Notes: a model not told the origin generated them from the letters alone. 64,000 bases of DNA from Actinomycetota bacterium (GCA_023379675.1 JAMCPL010000012.1:1-64000), one strand, 5' to 3'. Shown: positions 1-9,200, counted from the first letter of the stretch. A program made the numbers and translations.

Positions 1-1742
1 AAGGCCTCTATGAGTGTGGCGGTTCCGGTGAGCTCTGATCCCACTGCCATACAGAAGTTGGTCTTTACACACGATACGCCGTTCAGGGCATCGTCTGGAC
101 CTGTAGGGCTGGGGCTCGACACGGGAGTCAAGGTAGAGCCGTTCCAAGATGCGGCAAAGGTTCCGAGGGGGATGGGGGGGATGGTGGAGACAGTGTTGTA
201 AATAACACCTACCACAGCACAGAAGGTTTGACTTACACACGAGACAAAAGTGGTTTTCGGCGAAAGTTGTTGAAGCTGTTGAGGCGGTTTACCTGCCCAT
301 GACCAAGAAGAGCCGTCCCAAATTGTAGCGAAGCCATCCATACAAAAATCAGGACTTGTACATGAAATACTGTTGGTCCCTTCACCACTGCTATACGGAT
401 ATACCTTTACCTTCCACGACGATCCATTCCACGACCCTATAAAGCTGTCTATTGCACCGTCGTAACCTTCCACCATACAAAAACTCGAAGCCGTACAGGA
501 GACCCCTGTAAGGAAACCTCCGTAGGTGGGATTCGGTGTCGGAGATACATTCCAGTTATTTGTCAACAGTGAGGTATTTATATATACAAGTGTGGTGCTC
601 GGTGCGCCCCAACTGTATGTGTTACCTCCAGATGCCATACAGAAACTCATACTCAAGCAGGACACACTATTTATATATCCCAATAGCGAGCCCCCGGCAT
701 CACTAGGCAACCATTGAGTACCCTGTCGGGTAAGGTAAAAGATATTTCCAATTTGGCCACTACCACCCACTACACAGAAACTCGTAGTGACACACGATGT
801 ATCTTCAAGTACGACTTCCTGGTTGATACCTGTAACACCTGTTGGATTCCAAGACGAACCATTCCAGGTTGCAGCAAAAGTAAAGTTGTTGCTCGACCCA
901 GGTTCATAGAAATTGACAAAATCGCCCACTGCCATACAGAAACTCGTGTTTATACATGAAACGCCAGTAAAGTTCGCTATTTGAGAATACTGGCCGCCAA
1001 GAATCGTCAGTGTCTTCCAAGATGAACCGTTCCAGTAGTTGGCGATATTGCCGGCAACCACCATACAGAAACTCGGGCTTACACATGAAGTCCCAGAAGG
1101 CTCCCCGTCGCTGAACTGGTTCCCATAGGACTTCCAGGAGGTACCATTCCAGATATCACCATTGCCATCTGCACAGAAATTCGGGCTTACACATGAAACA
1201 GATGTAATCGCGTATGATGATTGTGGAGTCTTGATGAGTCTCCAGGAAGAGCCACTCCATATCTCGGCAAAGCCACCTATCGAGTTTACTGAAGATGATG
1301 AAACGTTGTAGATTCCACCTACTGCCATACAGAAGGTGGTAGACGTACATGACACTCCAAGAAGCGATCCACCCCCTGGTACACCCCCTGGTGGGTTTGG
1401 TCTGGGTACCAGCTTCCAGGTGGAGCCATTCCAGAGTTCTGTGAGAGTACCGGAATCCAGGCCCAGTGTACCTACCGCCATGCAAAATGTCGTTGTAACA
1501 CACGATATGCCATTTAGCGCCTCATATGTATTGTCGGGGTTGGGAGTAGGTAGTATCTTCCAAGAAGGTGACTCAGATACAACAGATGATCTCATAGGAA
1601 CAAAGCGGCCAGATGAATACGTCGCAAGGGAATCTGGCTGTATTTCCGGGAGAAAAGCACTTATGGCAACAAGTGCTACAGCGAGAAGGACAACCATCCT
1701 GGCTGTAATTCTGTGGATAGCCTTTAAGCCAATCTTAGACAT
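1..1742 (-). CDS. Secreted multi-repeat Cys-x5-Cys protein, 3' end outside window
   Basis: The frame stays open from position 1742 to the left edge, so the C-terminus lies outside the window. The N-terminus has basic residues followed by a hydrophobic stretch (MVVLLAVALVA) typical of a Sec signal. About 11 imperfect repeats of 36-58 residues follow. Each opens with S-C-x5-F-C, mostly FCMAVG or FCMVVG, and many contain WNGSSW. I checked that these motifs share one frame at 50, 224, 341, 476, 638, 779, 935, 1064 and 1328, so there is no frameshift. The start is ambiguous: an ATG at 1751 abuts the GAGG at 1755-1752, so the ATG at 1742, nine bases from that GAGG, is preferred. The pattern suggests a disulfide-pinned beta-propeller-like exported protein. 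Function is unknown. Confidence 0.8.
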   Translation of the reverse strand, partial: MSKIGLKAIHRITARMVVLLAVALVAISAFLPEIQPDSLATYSSGRFVPMRSSVVSESPSWKILPTPNPDNTYEALNGISCVTTTFCMAVGTLGLDSGTLTELWNGSTWKLVPRPNPPGGVPGGGSLLGVSCTSTTFCMAVGGIYNVSSSSVNSIGGFAEIWSGSSWRLIKTPQSSYAITSVSCVSPNFCADGNGDIWNGTSWKSYGNQFSDGEPSGTSCVSPSFCMVVAGNIANYWNGSSWKTLTILGGQYSQIANFTGVSCINTSFCMAVGDFVNFYEPGSSNNFTFAATWNGSSWNPTGVTGINQEVVLEDTSCVTTSFCVVGGSGQIGNIFYLTRQGTQWLPSDAGGSLLGYINSVSCLSMSFCMASGGNTYSWGAPSTTLVYINTSLLTNNWNVSPTPNPTYGGFLTGVSCTASSFCMVEGYDGAIDSFIGSWNGSSWKVKVYPYSSGEGTNSISCTSPDFCMDGFATIWDGSSWSWAGKPPQQLQQLSPKTTFVSCVSQTFCAVVGVIYNTVSTIPPIPLGTFAASWNGSTLTPVSSPSPTGPDDALNGVSCVKTNFCMAVGSELTGTATLIEA

Positions 1743-1751
1743 CTTATCCAT

Positions 1752-2884
1752 CCTCTGTAACTGCCATCACATTAATACCAGCTTAGCTTCCATGGGGATC
1801 AGCACTGAACCACCCTGTCACTCCTATAGCATAAGCGATTGCACCTGGGGTGGGATCGCTGTTTTTCCACCCTGCTTGTTCGTGAGAACGTACAACGTAG
1901 TCGAAAACACTTTACGGCGTGACACCACAACACTTAGTATAAAACTTAACCAAGTTAATGTCAATTACTTAAAAATAAAATCTGTGACACTGTTTGGGTC
2001 ACTGCAATTACTTTCTGTGATGCTCGGTTATTATCACGCGAATTGAGCAACCTGGAGGTTAAGTGGATAGCAGGGCTACCACAAAGCTCCTGAGCACCAG
2101 CCATGAGCAGGTCTGATTCGAGGATACTTACATCCGACCCTCTCTGATTACTACAGTATCGGGGATGAGAGATGCAGGACCAACTGCTACCCGGGTGTAT
2201 CCGATCCTGCCAGATGAGCATACTGCTTCGACGCTGAGTTCAATGAGCATCACTGGCTCAGGCACCCACCTCGTCGACGAGACGATGCGTTATGTCGTCG
2301 TTGAGGCAAGCGCACTAATCGGATTTGGTGCTTACGCATTTGCCTGCAAGTCGCTTAATACCTTCCTTGGCTGCTCTGCTGACCAGCACTTCCATAGGCT
2401 CCGCTTAGTCACTAACAACCAGCGTTTCTGTGTGCCACTACAAGGACGGCACAAAAACCTTGCTTCTCGTGTTCTTGGCCTGATACTTACGAGACAAGCA
2501 AGCAATAAAGTACTAATTCTGCCGATCGTATCATTGCGATACCATCTGGGTAATCCATCTACGTAAAGATAGGTCTCTAACCGATCCTATCCTCATTTGT
2601 CGATGGAAACTTCGCCTGGCTGTTGGTAGTTTGATTTGGTCTGATTCGACATGGTATGGTATCATTGTGTATACAGGCATCTGCGGGAAGAGAGATGATC
2701 TTCATTGGATGTGTTCACGTCCATTTACACCCATTCACAACTTTGGCCAGAATACCCGTTATTGCTACGGTAGTTGCTATACAAATTGCTAAAGTACCAG
2801 GTAGATACGTATATAGGTTCTCCAACAAATGGGGTCCACTTCAACCCTCTGTCACATTGCACTCCACTGCAAGCTTGAGCTAGA
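1752..2884. other. Long intergenic stretch without a convincing gene
   Basis: About 1.1 kb between two leftward genes. Several short frames exist on both strands, the largest at 2165-2566 (+), but none has a recognisable domain, a good ribosome-binding site or protein-like composition. The only element I can support is the promoter at 1936-1964. The remainder could be decayed sequence. Confidence 0.5.
1936..1964 (-). promoter_or_regulatory. Sigma-70-type promoter for the secreted repeat protein
   Basis: On the minus strand there is a perfect -35 TTGACA (1964-1959), a 17-base spacer and a -10 TATACT (1941-1936), reading toward the secreted repeat gene. The leader would be roughly 185 nt. The spacer contains an inverted repeat TTAAC-TTG-GTTAA (1958-1946), which could be an operator. 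Confidence 0.6.
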
Positions 2885-3625
2885 TCAATCAGTTTTATCC
2901 GTAGAGACAAATACAGCATCTCTGTTTTCACAGGAAAGTTGAGCTTCACGAGTAATCTCTCGTCCGACGACAACCGCCATGGTCCTTGAGCCTGTACAGC
3001 CAAGTAAATCTGCACCTCTTTTTGCCCGAGTTACATCGTCTGTTCCGACGGTGGATGATACTTCGACTACGCCGTATATCTTGCTGGATGTCTTGTTCCG
3101 TTCTTTCCCCACTACTACAGCGTCAGCCTTGAAGAGCCTCTTTCTTGCCTCATTCTGCATGCTCTGTTCGGCTTTTGCTATCAACTGATCAATCTCTTTT
3201 TTGGAAATGAGCTTCGCACTGTCTATGTATTCGTAAAGTATGTTTTCCACATTGTCCCTGAAGTTGATCTCCTGGAGCTCGCCATCCATCCTGTCCAGAC
3301 GTTTCCCCTGACTGTTCACTGTCTTTGAATTCTCTGCAATGGCCTTTGAATTCTCTGCAATGGCCTTTGAATTCTCTGCAATGGCCTTTGAATTCTCTGC
3401 AATGGCCTTTGAATTCTCTGTTGTAGCCTTTTCCAAGGCATCCAACCTCTTCTCTGTCGATATGCGGAATGCCTCCACCGATATGCGGAATGCCTCCACC
3501 GAATCGGCCAACCTATTCACTATCGCAGGAAGACTACGAATTTCATCGTCAAGAACGATGGCGCGCATCTCCTCCGCCAGGGCGGGATCTGATCTCATCT
3601 GCCTGATGATCTCCAGAGTATCCAT
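2885..3625 (-). CDS. Coiled-coil protein with heptad repeats
   Basis: About 246 residues starting MDTLEIIRQMRSDPALAEEM. The open frame continues upstream to 3721, but that part runs into an insertion-sequence end at 3661, so the ATG at 3625 is the better start. Residues about 40-115 form a coiled coil containing two tandem AFRIS-type heptads and about five AENSKAI heptads. The C-terminal half is globular, with a charged region (SKKEIDQLIAKAEQ) and a VVVGKERNKTSSKIYGVVEV stretch, the layout seen in uncharacterised coiled-coil proteins with a nuclease-like C-terminal domain. That assignment is only a guess. It lies in an accessory region beside mobile-element relics. Confidence 0.7.
   Translation of the reverse strand: MDTLEIIRQMRSDPALAEEMRAIVLDDEIRSLPAIVNRLADSVEAFRISVEAFRISTEKRLDALEKATTENSKAIAENSKAIAENSKAIAENSKAIAENSKTVNSQGKRLDRMDGELQEINFRDNVENILYEYIDSAKLISKKEIDQLIAKAEQSMQNEARKRLFKADAVVVGKERNKTSSKIYGVVEVSSTVGTDDVTRAKRGADLLGCTGSRTMAVVVGREITREAQLSCENRDAVFVSTDKTD
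3324..3428. repeat. 21-bp tandem repeat encoding AENSKAI heptads
   Basis: Four identical 21-bp units (3324-3344, 3345-3365, 3366-3386, 3387-3407) plus a fifth that diverges after 13 bases (3408-3428). They lie inside the coiled-coil gene and encode exact heptads, so unit gain or loss keeps both reading frame and coiled-coil register. Confidence 0.95.
3458..3499. repeat. Second 21-bp duplication in the coiled-coil gene
   Basis: Two identical 21-bp copies, 3458-3478 and 3479-3499, encoding the doubled AFRIS heptad. The sequence is unrelated to the AENSKAI unit but has the same length, so two independent duplications of one heptad occurred in the same gene. Confidence 0.95.
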
Positions 3626-3686
3626 GCACACAGCATAGCACTCCGGCCATCCACGGTACCTGTCAAGTTGGTTGTCATGTTTTTCT

Positions 3687-4027
3687 CTACGCCACCTTCC
3701 GTTTTCCAGTCCTACCTCCATTCATTTTTGTCGTCGAGATTGGATCCCAGTCTCTCGTCACTCCACGGATCCATCTCTCTGAGTTCGCGTCCTTCGCCTG
3801 CTCGTATAGCCGCCAGCGATTTGCCAGGATTGCAATATCCAATCCAGCATGGACTCATCCGGCGTGACATATTTGATGCCGGAATGGCGGTGAAAGTGAT
3901 TATATCCTTCAACAAATTCATATACCCACCTCCTCGCTTCCTCGAGGTCGGCAAAACCGCCGTAGGGATAGGCCGGGCAGTACTTCACCGTCTTGAAAAC
4001 CGCCTCTATGTGGGCATTATCGTTACT
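3687..4027 (-). pseudogene. IS3-family transposase OrfB, C-terminal relic
   Basis: Translation gives SNDNAHIEAVFKTVKYCPAY, then YGGFADLEEARRW and YNHFHRHSGIKYVTP, the C-terminal part of the DDE domain of IS3-family OrfB. A stop codon lies just upstream at 4030-4028. A frameshift near 3840 moves the rest into another frame, which reads ANRWRLYEQAKDANSERWIR and ends at TAG 3689-3687. The 5' part of OrfB and all of OrfA are missing. A probable terminal inverted repeat begins TGTCAAGTTGGTTGTCATG at 3661, 36 bases upstream of the coiled-coil gene's start. A related, more decayed tail lies at 41724-41858. Confidence 0.8.
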
Positions 4028-4080
4028 TTAACCGGCTAATCCGACCTCGTTCCGGAGGAACTCCATAATCCTCATGGTGT

Positions 4081-4398
4081 TCAACTGGACTTACGTTGCC
4101 GGCGACGGGCGCTCTCCAGACGGCGGAGTTGCTCCTCGTGGTGTCGAACCCGCTCGGCCAGTGCTTCAATTGCGATTCGCAGGTGGCCAATCTCAGAGGC
4201 AAGTCCGGTCATCGTCCGAGGGTCATGGCTGTGTAATCGGTACTCTTCGACCAGGGTGCGAAGCGTCTGATCCCGGTAGAGGCTCGTGCGGCTGATGCCG
4301 GCCGTGGCGGCAACGCTGGTAAAGGTCACGGGCGTACCTCGTTGCAGCAGTTCTGCACACGCCTGCTCAACTTTGGCTAACGTTTCCATTGAGGTCAT
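4081..4398 (-). CDS. DUF6262/TnpC-like accessory protein of a recombinase cassette
   Basis: 105 residues, with an N-terminal helix-turn-helix-like segment (VTFTSVAATAGISRTSLYRD) and a C-terminal coiled coil ending in a basic tail (RRRQRKSS). Small proteins of this shape follow paired tyrosine recombinases in Tn554-like cassettes of actinobacteria, where TnpC is an accessory DNA-binding protein. Its ATG (4398) overlaps the inherited recombinase stop (4397-4395) as ATGA, the expected cassette organisation. The frame is intact although the upstream recombinases are broken. Confidence 0.65.
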   Translation of the reverse strand: MTSMETLAKVEQACAELLQRGTPVTFTSVAATAGISRTSLYRDQTLRTLVEEYRLHSHDPRTMTGLASEIGHLRIAIEALAERVRHHEEQLRRLESARRRQRKSS

Positions 4399-5347
4399 TC
4401 CCCCACATCCCCGGCTAGGAGCGTGTCGAGGCGGGCAATGAGACGCCGATGGCGGTCTGCCTCGCCTGTTCAGCCGCGTGCCTCAGCATCGACAATGAGC
4501 GTCTCAGCATCGATCCGCTGAGCTGCGAGAATCGGGCCACTGGCGGCCTCGGTGCGGAAGTTGGGGCAGTGCTCGCAGATGTTGGCATAGGGACACGATC
4601 CCTGGGCTGGAGTGCGCAGGCAGTATCCACTGGCGAGACGTGCCTTGATCGCCGACGCATCGTGCCAGTCACCACCCCCGGTGACCGGGATCCGAAGGCG
4701 TCCAGCGTCAGTGGCCCGATGCGGGCCTTGGCCAGGTCGAGTGCACGTTCGTACTCGGCTCGCACCGTGGTGTCGAAGAGCCGACCGTAACGGAGGCTCA
4801 TCGTCGCCGAGATGTGCCCGAGCAGGGCCATGAGCGCCTGGAGGGACGCCCCGGCGTTCACCATGGTAGTGGCATACGTGTGCCGGAGCTGGTGAGGCGT
4901 TACATGCCCGATGCCTGCCGTTGCTGCGGCTCGATTGAGTTCGACGCGTAGCGCTTGTTGGGCGAGCCTTCGCCCGTGGTGGGTGAAGAGGAACTGGGCG
5001 GTCCGGCCATAGCGAGGGTGTGGAAGTGGCCGACCATCAGAGCGGATGGCGGCTATCCGGTCGATAAGGGTGACGGTTTCGTCGTCGAGAGGGACCATCC
5101 GCTCGGTATCCAACTTGCCCAAGGGAACCTTGAGCCATGCTCCGTTGCCAGGGACCTCATGAACGCAGTCGAGCTCTAGGTCAAGCAGCTCCCCGATACG
5201 AAGCCCGCAGGCCCGGGCCAACAGCAGCGCATCGGCAGCGAGCCGGAGCTCGGAACGGGCGAGCGCCTCCCCAAGACGTCGGTCCGCATCGACGGGCAGG
5301 TGGCGAGGGAGTGACTTGGGCAGATGTGGAATGTCGGAGCGGAACAC
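4395..5347 (-). pseudogene. Tyrosine recombinase (TnpB-like), truncated and frameshifted
   Basis: Carries most of a phage-integrase-type catalytic domain: Arg in ACGLRIGELLDLELD, then PLGKLDTERMVPLDD, the PHQLRHTYAT box and LGHISATMSLRYG with the nucleophilic Tyr. The N-terminal core-binding domain is absent. A one-base shift near 4693-4700 breaks the frame: the alternative frame restores GGGDWHDASAIKARLASGYC and CPYANICEHCPNF, a Cys-rich tail common in this family. In that frame a TGA at 4472-4470 replaces a probable Trp before the sequence resumes to the stop at 4397-4395. Three lesions make this a pseudogene. Confidence 0.75.
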
Positions 5348-6084
5348 GAGGCGGCATCAAGCGGGACACGACGCTTTTTGGAGCATTTGCCCATGACGCG
5401 TAACCATCGACCACCGATGTCCACGTCACTGACATCAAGGGCCAGTACTTCGCCAGCACGCAGTCCACAGAACACCATCAATCCAGCGATGGCCCAATCC
5501 CGCCACGTTCGGAGGCTTTTCACCAAGGTCATGGCCTCGGCGTGGCTCAAAGCGCGTGGAAGACGCTGCGACTCTCGAAGCCGCAGAGCCGATCGCTGTC
5601 TCGGCCGACGGGCTACGTGGGCAAGTAATCCGTTGCGTTCGCCAACGGACAGCCGCCTTGTCTCTCTCCCTCGCGGCACCGGGTTCTTTACCTCAGGGTC
5701 ACGCATGCAACGAAACCCGAACAGTCCCGAGATCGCTGCCAGCCGGTTGTTGATCGTCGCCGACGCGTAACCATCCAGGCGGCGTCCGTCAATGCCAACC
5801 ACATTGGGTCCAGGGCGTCCAGGCACCGTCGCCTTGCGGCATGCGGCAAGATACCGGAGCAGCACATCGGTCGTCACGGCCTCAAGATCGATGTCCTCAG
5901 TCGTCATCCATCGGCAGAACGCCAGCAGTGAAAAGCCGTAGACGCGGACAGTTTGGGATGAATAGTTCCGGTCCGACAAGTAACTCAGATAGTCGTTCAC
6001 CAGCCTGAACCGGTCGGCCTCAGCGCCGGTCAGTTGCCAGCCATCCGATAATTTATCAAGGCGAAGATCCACATCGGTGATCAT
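5342..6084 (-). pseudogene. Tyrosine recombinase (TnpA-like), C-terminal half deleted
   Basis: About 245 residues of a tyrosine recombinase: a SAM-like core-binding domain (FRLVNDYLSYLSDRNYSSQT) and the start of the catalytic domain with the first Arg (FCGLRAGEVLALD) and the beta-hairpin Lys region (GKCSKKRRVPLDA). The His-x-x-Arg, His and Tyr boxes are missing. At about 5342-5352 the sequence passes directly into the second recombinase in a different frame. The open frame runs on to 5176, but that tail is an out-of-frame reading of the neighbour. An internal deletion between two tandem recombinase genes explains this. Confidence 0.7.
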
Positions 6085-6324
6085 AGCATCCGTAACGCAA
6101 CCTGCAACCTACGGCAAGCATCTTGTGGTCATTTCCCGTCCAACTGGATGAGAGCCTGACGCCCAGACTCATGGTATTAGCCGGTAAATAGATACCTATT
6201 GGATATGTCGAGCGATTGCCTTGGCGCGGCACGACGATCAGTCCGTGTCTTGGTCGCTTCGGCCGGTTGGCTGCGGAGAAGCGCAGGAGGTCACCCGTAA
6301 GGTCAATCTGCCGGTGGCGTTCCC

Positions 6325-7545
6325 CTATATCTGACGTCTACGGATTCCCCTCCAGGTAAACCTTCCGAGTGCCACGATTGCCAGTACGACCAGAAGCCCA
6401 AATATAATACTGCCGCTGGCAGACAGAAGCCCTTCGACACCTCCCACAAAGCCACCTACAGCTTCATGAAGAGCCTTGACAATACCGCCGGCAGGTCGCG
6501 GTGCGGAAGATGTCTCCACCTCGGTCACCGATACCGACAGCGTCGAGTAGGTGGTTTCCGAAGTCATTACCTGGAGTTGTCCCTGCAGTTGCTGTATTTG
6601 GGAATCGACATTATTGAGCTGGGACTGGACCGCCAGAATATCGCTTACGCTGGTGGCCCTAGTCATAATCGTAAGGTACTGCTGCTTGCTTGCCTGCAAA
6701 GCGCTGATCTGCTCCTGCAAGTTTACATACTGCGCAGTGACGTCAGTGGCATTGGTGGTCACCGAATTTACCTTGCCAAGGCTGGAAACCTGCTTGAGAA
6801 CCATATCGAAGCTGCCCACGGGTACCTGCAGGGTCACGTTGCCACTCGGAGTCTCTCCAGACCCAGTCGAGGCTTGTGATGACGATACAAATCCTCCGTT
6901 GCCGGTTGCCAGAGCCGTAAGCCTGGAAATCGTTGCATCCAGCTTGCCCTTTCCCACCACTAGATCGAGCGATCCGGTCTGCTCGATCCTCGCGGGCTTG
7001 CCTACAGTTGAGGGCAACGCCGAGGATTGACTTGGCGTGGATCGACCGGAGGCGCTGTTGGCGCCATAAAAGTGCGCGGCACCATTGGATGGCGCACTGG
7101 CGGCACGTGCGACAGATCCGGCTTGCGTGCTCTCTCGTTTAGCCAGGAAGGTAGGCACAGCAGCAAGTCTCAGCGCCAGCACTGCAAGTAGAGCTGCAGC
7201 AATTCCTCCGGCCAGCGCAATGGACCTGCGCCGATGTCGTCCACTTCGAACCGGTCCGTTCAGGGATTCTTCAAACTCCGGTTCCTCCTGCCCGAATTCC
7301 TCCGAATGCATCTCTTCGGGTTCACGCCATCCAGAATAATGTTCTGCCTGTGATGCGGTCACCGTTTCCCTTGCGCGCTCAAGATCTCCACCGTCTGCCC
7401 CTGCTGACTCCTGCTCGCCGGCCATCCCACCTACAGGTTCCCTTATCGCGGCGAGAATCCTGTCAAGGGAACCTTCTGGCACATCGATGTCCGTCGCGAG
7501 ATCTGCAAGGGCATCCCGGATGAGCTGTTCGTCCATCATGGTCAT
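6325..7545 (-). CDS. DUF4349-domain membrane protein, partner of ECF sigma factor
   Basis: 406 residues. A cytoplasmic N-terminus of about 105 residues is followed by a transmembrane helix (SIALAGGIAAALLAVLALRL), a low-complexity stretch, the DUF4349 domain (RIEQTGSLDLVVGKGKL, then a coiled coil around LQEQISALQASKQQYL), and a second C-terminal membrane helix (IIFGLLVVLAIVALGRF). Its ATG overlaps the stop of the sigma gene by four bases. That coupling and the cytoplasmic N-terminus before a membrane helix suggest an anti-sigma or sensor role. This is inferred from context, since DUF4349 has no settled function. Confidence 0.8.
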   Translation of the reverse strand: MTMMDEQLIRDALADLATDIDVPEGSLDRILAAIREPVGGMAGEQESAGADGGDLERARETVTASQAEHYSGWREPEEMHSEEFGQEEPEFEESLNGPVRSGRHRRRSIALAGGIAAALLAVLALRLAAVPTFLAKRESTQAGSVARAASAPSNGAAHFYGANSASGRSTPSQSSALPSTVGKPARIEQTGSLDLVVGKGKLDATISRLTALATGNGGFVSSSQASTGSGETPSGNVTLQVPVGSFDMVLKQVSSLGKVNSVTTNATDVTAQYVNLQEQISALQASKQQYLTIMTRATSVSDILAVQSQLNNVDSQIQQLQGQLQVMTSETTYSTLSVSVTEVETSSAPRPAGGIVKALHEAVGGFVGGVEGLLSASGSIIFGLLVVLAIVALGRFTWRGIRRRQI

Positions 7546-8150
7546 TGAATCTTCTCCTTTGCAGAAATCCGCTCCCCTACGGCCAGCATCTGTATCTGGG
7601 GATGTTCAGCAAGCCGCTTACGTGCCTCATGCAGCCGTGATTTCACGGTTCCCTGCCTACGCTGGATTGCCAAAGCTATTTCAGCCTCACTCAGGCCGGC
7701 ATAGTATCGTAATATGATAGGTATCCTCAGCTGCAGCGGAAGGCTCATCAGCGCTGCATGTACCGAGCGCCTCGTCTCGGATGCTGTGGCCTCTATGTCC
7801 GGAAGCCCTACCTTGGTAGTCAGGTGTTCAAGCAGGCCATCGCCTGCACGACGATCACGATTTGGGATCTCCCTGCGCAGTTTGGAGAAGCAGGCATTGA
7901 CCACCACCCTATACAGCCATGCCTGGATATTGGACACTTCCGTAAGGGTTGTACGGAATCGCCACGCTCGTAGAAAAGCTTCTTGTACGGACTCCTCGGC
8001 ATCGGACTGGTTCCCCAGTATCAGGCAAGCCGTGCGAAAGGCTGGAGCGTATGACTCTCTAATACAGATCTCCAACTCAAGGTCCTTGCCGTCCACGTCT
8101 CGTTTGACAAGCCCCGTAATTGCACCTGGTACAAACTTCATACTTTTCAT
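7542..8150 (-). CDS. ECF-type RNA polymerase sigma factor
   Basis: Region 2 (YAPAFRTACLILGNQSDAEE, then VQEAFLRAWRF) and region 4 (LPLQLRIPIILRYYAGLSEA, then RRQGTVKSRLHEARKRL) are clear and correctly spaced for a group IV sigma factor. The frame is open from a GTG at 8186; ATG codons at 8150 and 8141 are more natural starts, and none has a strong ribosome-binding site. The stop overlaps the DUF4349 gene as ATGA, so the two are probably co-transcribed and autoregulated. Target genes cannot be inferred. Confidence 0.85.
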   Translation of the reverse strand: MKSMKFVPGAITGLVKRDVDGKDLELEICIRESYAPAFRTACLILGNQSDAEESVQEAFLRAWRFRTTLTEVSNIQAWLYRVVVNACFSKLRREIPNRDRRAGDGLLEHLTTKVGLPDIEATASETRRSVHAALMSLPLQLRIPIILRYYAGLSEAEIALAIQRRQGTVKSRLHEARKRLAEHPQIQMLAVGERISAKEKIQ

Positions 8151-8498
8151 ACTATAAATGACGCACGACGCTCCAAAAAGGTTCACTACTGATATAAGTG
8201 GTCAATCACACGCGTTGACCGCCATTAACCACAGTTCCTTCTCTTGTCATGCCTCTGGCCGGTCATCATTGGCCAAACCGGCGCGCATTGCGATCCCTTG
8301 TTCCAGGGTTCCCCTTGCTATGTCCACCTGGTTGCGGTCCGGTCCGTGCCCGTCGCCAGGTGTTTACAGGATTGCAGAGAGACTGCCAAGACGAGGATGG
8401 CCCAGCAGGGTGCCAGGCACACCCCGTATATCTGCTCTAATACAAATATAAGATAAAGTGCATTGTGACAAAATGCCCTATCGAGAGAGAGAGAGAGT

Positions 8499-8819
8499 AT
8501 GATTACATCATGGTGCGAAGGGTATGGCATTCGCCGGAAGACAGCTCCGTCGACCCCCGCGCAGATGCAGCCAGGAGACGTCTACGCGTATAACTGGAGC
8601 GGCTCTGGTATTTCCGGAGCGTCGCATCTGAGCATCCAGGCGGCCGGCAGGCCAGGCCAGCCCTCGACCTACAAGCCGCACCCCGCCTGGCATGGTGATC
8701 TGGTCGATACTCACACCAACAGCAGGCTGCTCGTTTTCTGGACCCTCAAGCCGTATCTAAGCAGGGCCGAGTTTCATAATATGCATATCTACATGATCCA
8801 TATCAATCCCACGGATTGA
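8499..8819 (+). pseudogene. Amidase_6-like C-terminal remnant
   Basis: The segment MQPGDVYAYNWSGSGISGAS, then H-L-S-I and a W-H-G-D-L-V-D-T-H tract ending in a tryptophan-rich tail, resembles the end of the putative amidase domain found in secreted actinobacterial proteins (usual pattern: GD, W, D/H, then H-x-D). Only about 85 residues match and no N-terminal half or signal peptide is present, so I read it as a fragment. A short (GA)n tract at 8483-8497 sits just before its ATG. Family assignment is tentative. Confidence 0.4.
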
Positions 8820-9172
8820 CCCAGAAAGGAGGCCGACTCAATGTCCACAGGTATAACCGGGGAATACGGAGTGCAGGAGGCAGGCAAGGAGAAGCGGGCA
8901 CGAGGTCCGCGCAAACGGCGCCTATGTGTTCAAGTGCCAGTGGTCGCCAAGCGATCACACGAGGGTATACAACTGGTCACTCAGGCTCAACACTACGAGC
9001 GGGATATGGCAGGTAGTCTCACCCGAGGCAAGGTGCCGCAACGGGTGTCGGTGGGATCATACGAGACATTCTCTCTGTCGGAGCACGGCATATTGCACTT
9101 ATGGATCCGTAGAGTAGGAAAACACTGGTCAGTGGCTTGCGAAATGGCCTCTCTCCGTGATATCTTGAGAAA
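8820..9172 (+). other. Probable decayed coding sequence
   Basis: Overlapping short frames in two phases (8841-9188 and 8926-9117) each contain protein-like stretches, for example VFKCQWSPSDHTRVYNWSLR in one frame and [19 protein letters not shown] in another. This is the pattern left by frameshifts in a former gene. No family is recognisable. It follows the amidase-like remnant directly and may have belonged to the same acquired gene. Confidence 0.3.
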
Positions 9173-9200
9173 GACACCAGACACCTAGGTGTCTGGTGTC
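9173..9200. repeat. Perfect 28-bp palindrome with a nearby half-copy
   Basis: GACACCAGACACCT is followed directly by its exact reverse complement with no loop (9173-9200). Fifteen bases of the same arm (ACACCAGACACCTAG) recur at 9296-9310, across the stop codon of the DsbA-family gene. There is no T-tract on either side, so a simple terminator is unlikely. An operator, an insertion footprint or a recombination site are alternatives. Confidence 0.8.

Larger units (their letters stand above)
4081..6084 (-). mobile_element. Decayed Tn554-like recombinase cassette
   Basis: Gene order recombinase, recombinase, small DNA-binding protein, all leftward, matches the tnpA-tnpB-tnpC plan of Tn554-like elements. 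Both recombinases are broken, so the element should be immobile. I could not identify ends or cargo. It adjoins the IS3 relic at 3661-4027. The 240 bases to its right (6085-6324) hold no recognisable gene. Confidence 0.6.

Noticed and set aside
2165-2566. 133-codon frame on the plus strand in a gene-poor stretch
   Set aside because: No domain, no ribosome-binding site and an unusual composition; overlapping frames on the other strand are equally long. Treated as non-coding.
3324-3428. Possible CRISPR-like array
   Set aside because: Units are contiguous 21-bp tandem repeats without spacers and in frame with a coding sequence.
3712-3954. Small peptides beginning MDPWSD and MDLWSD at two loci, seeming to be a new small gene family
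   Set aside because: They are out-of-frame readings of the IS3 transposase tail; the correct frame reads RWIRGVTRDWDP and similar.
6085-6324. Possible minus-strand coding remnant upstream of the recombinase relic
   Set aside because: A protein-like stretch is visible in one frame, but no family, start or intact frame supports it.
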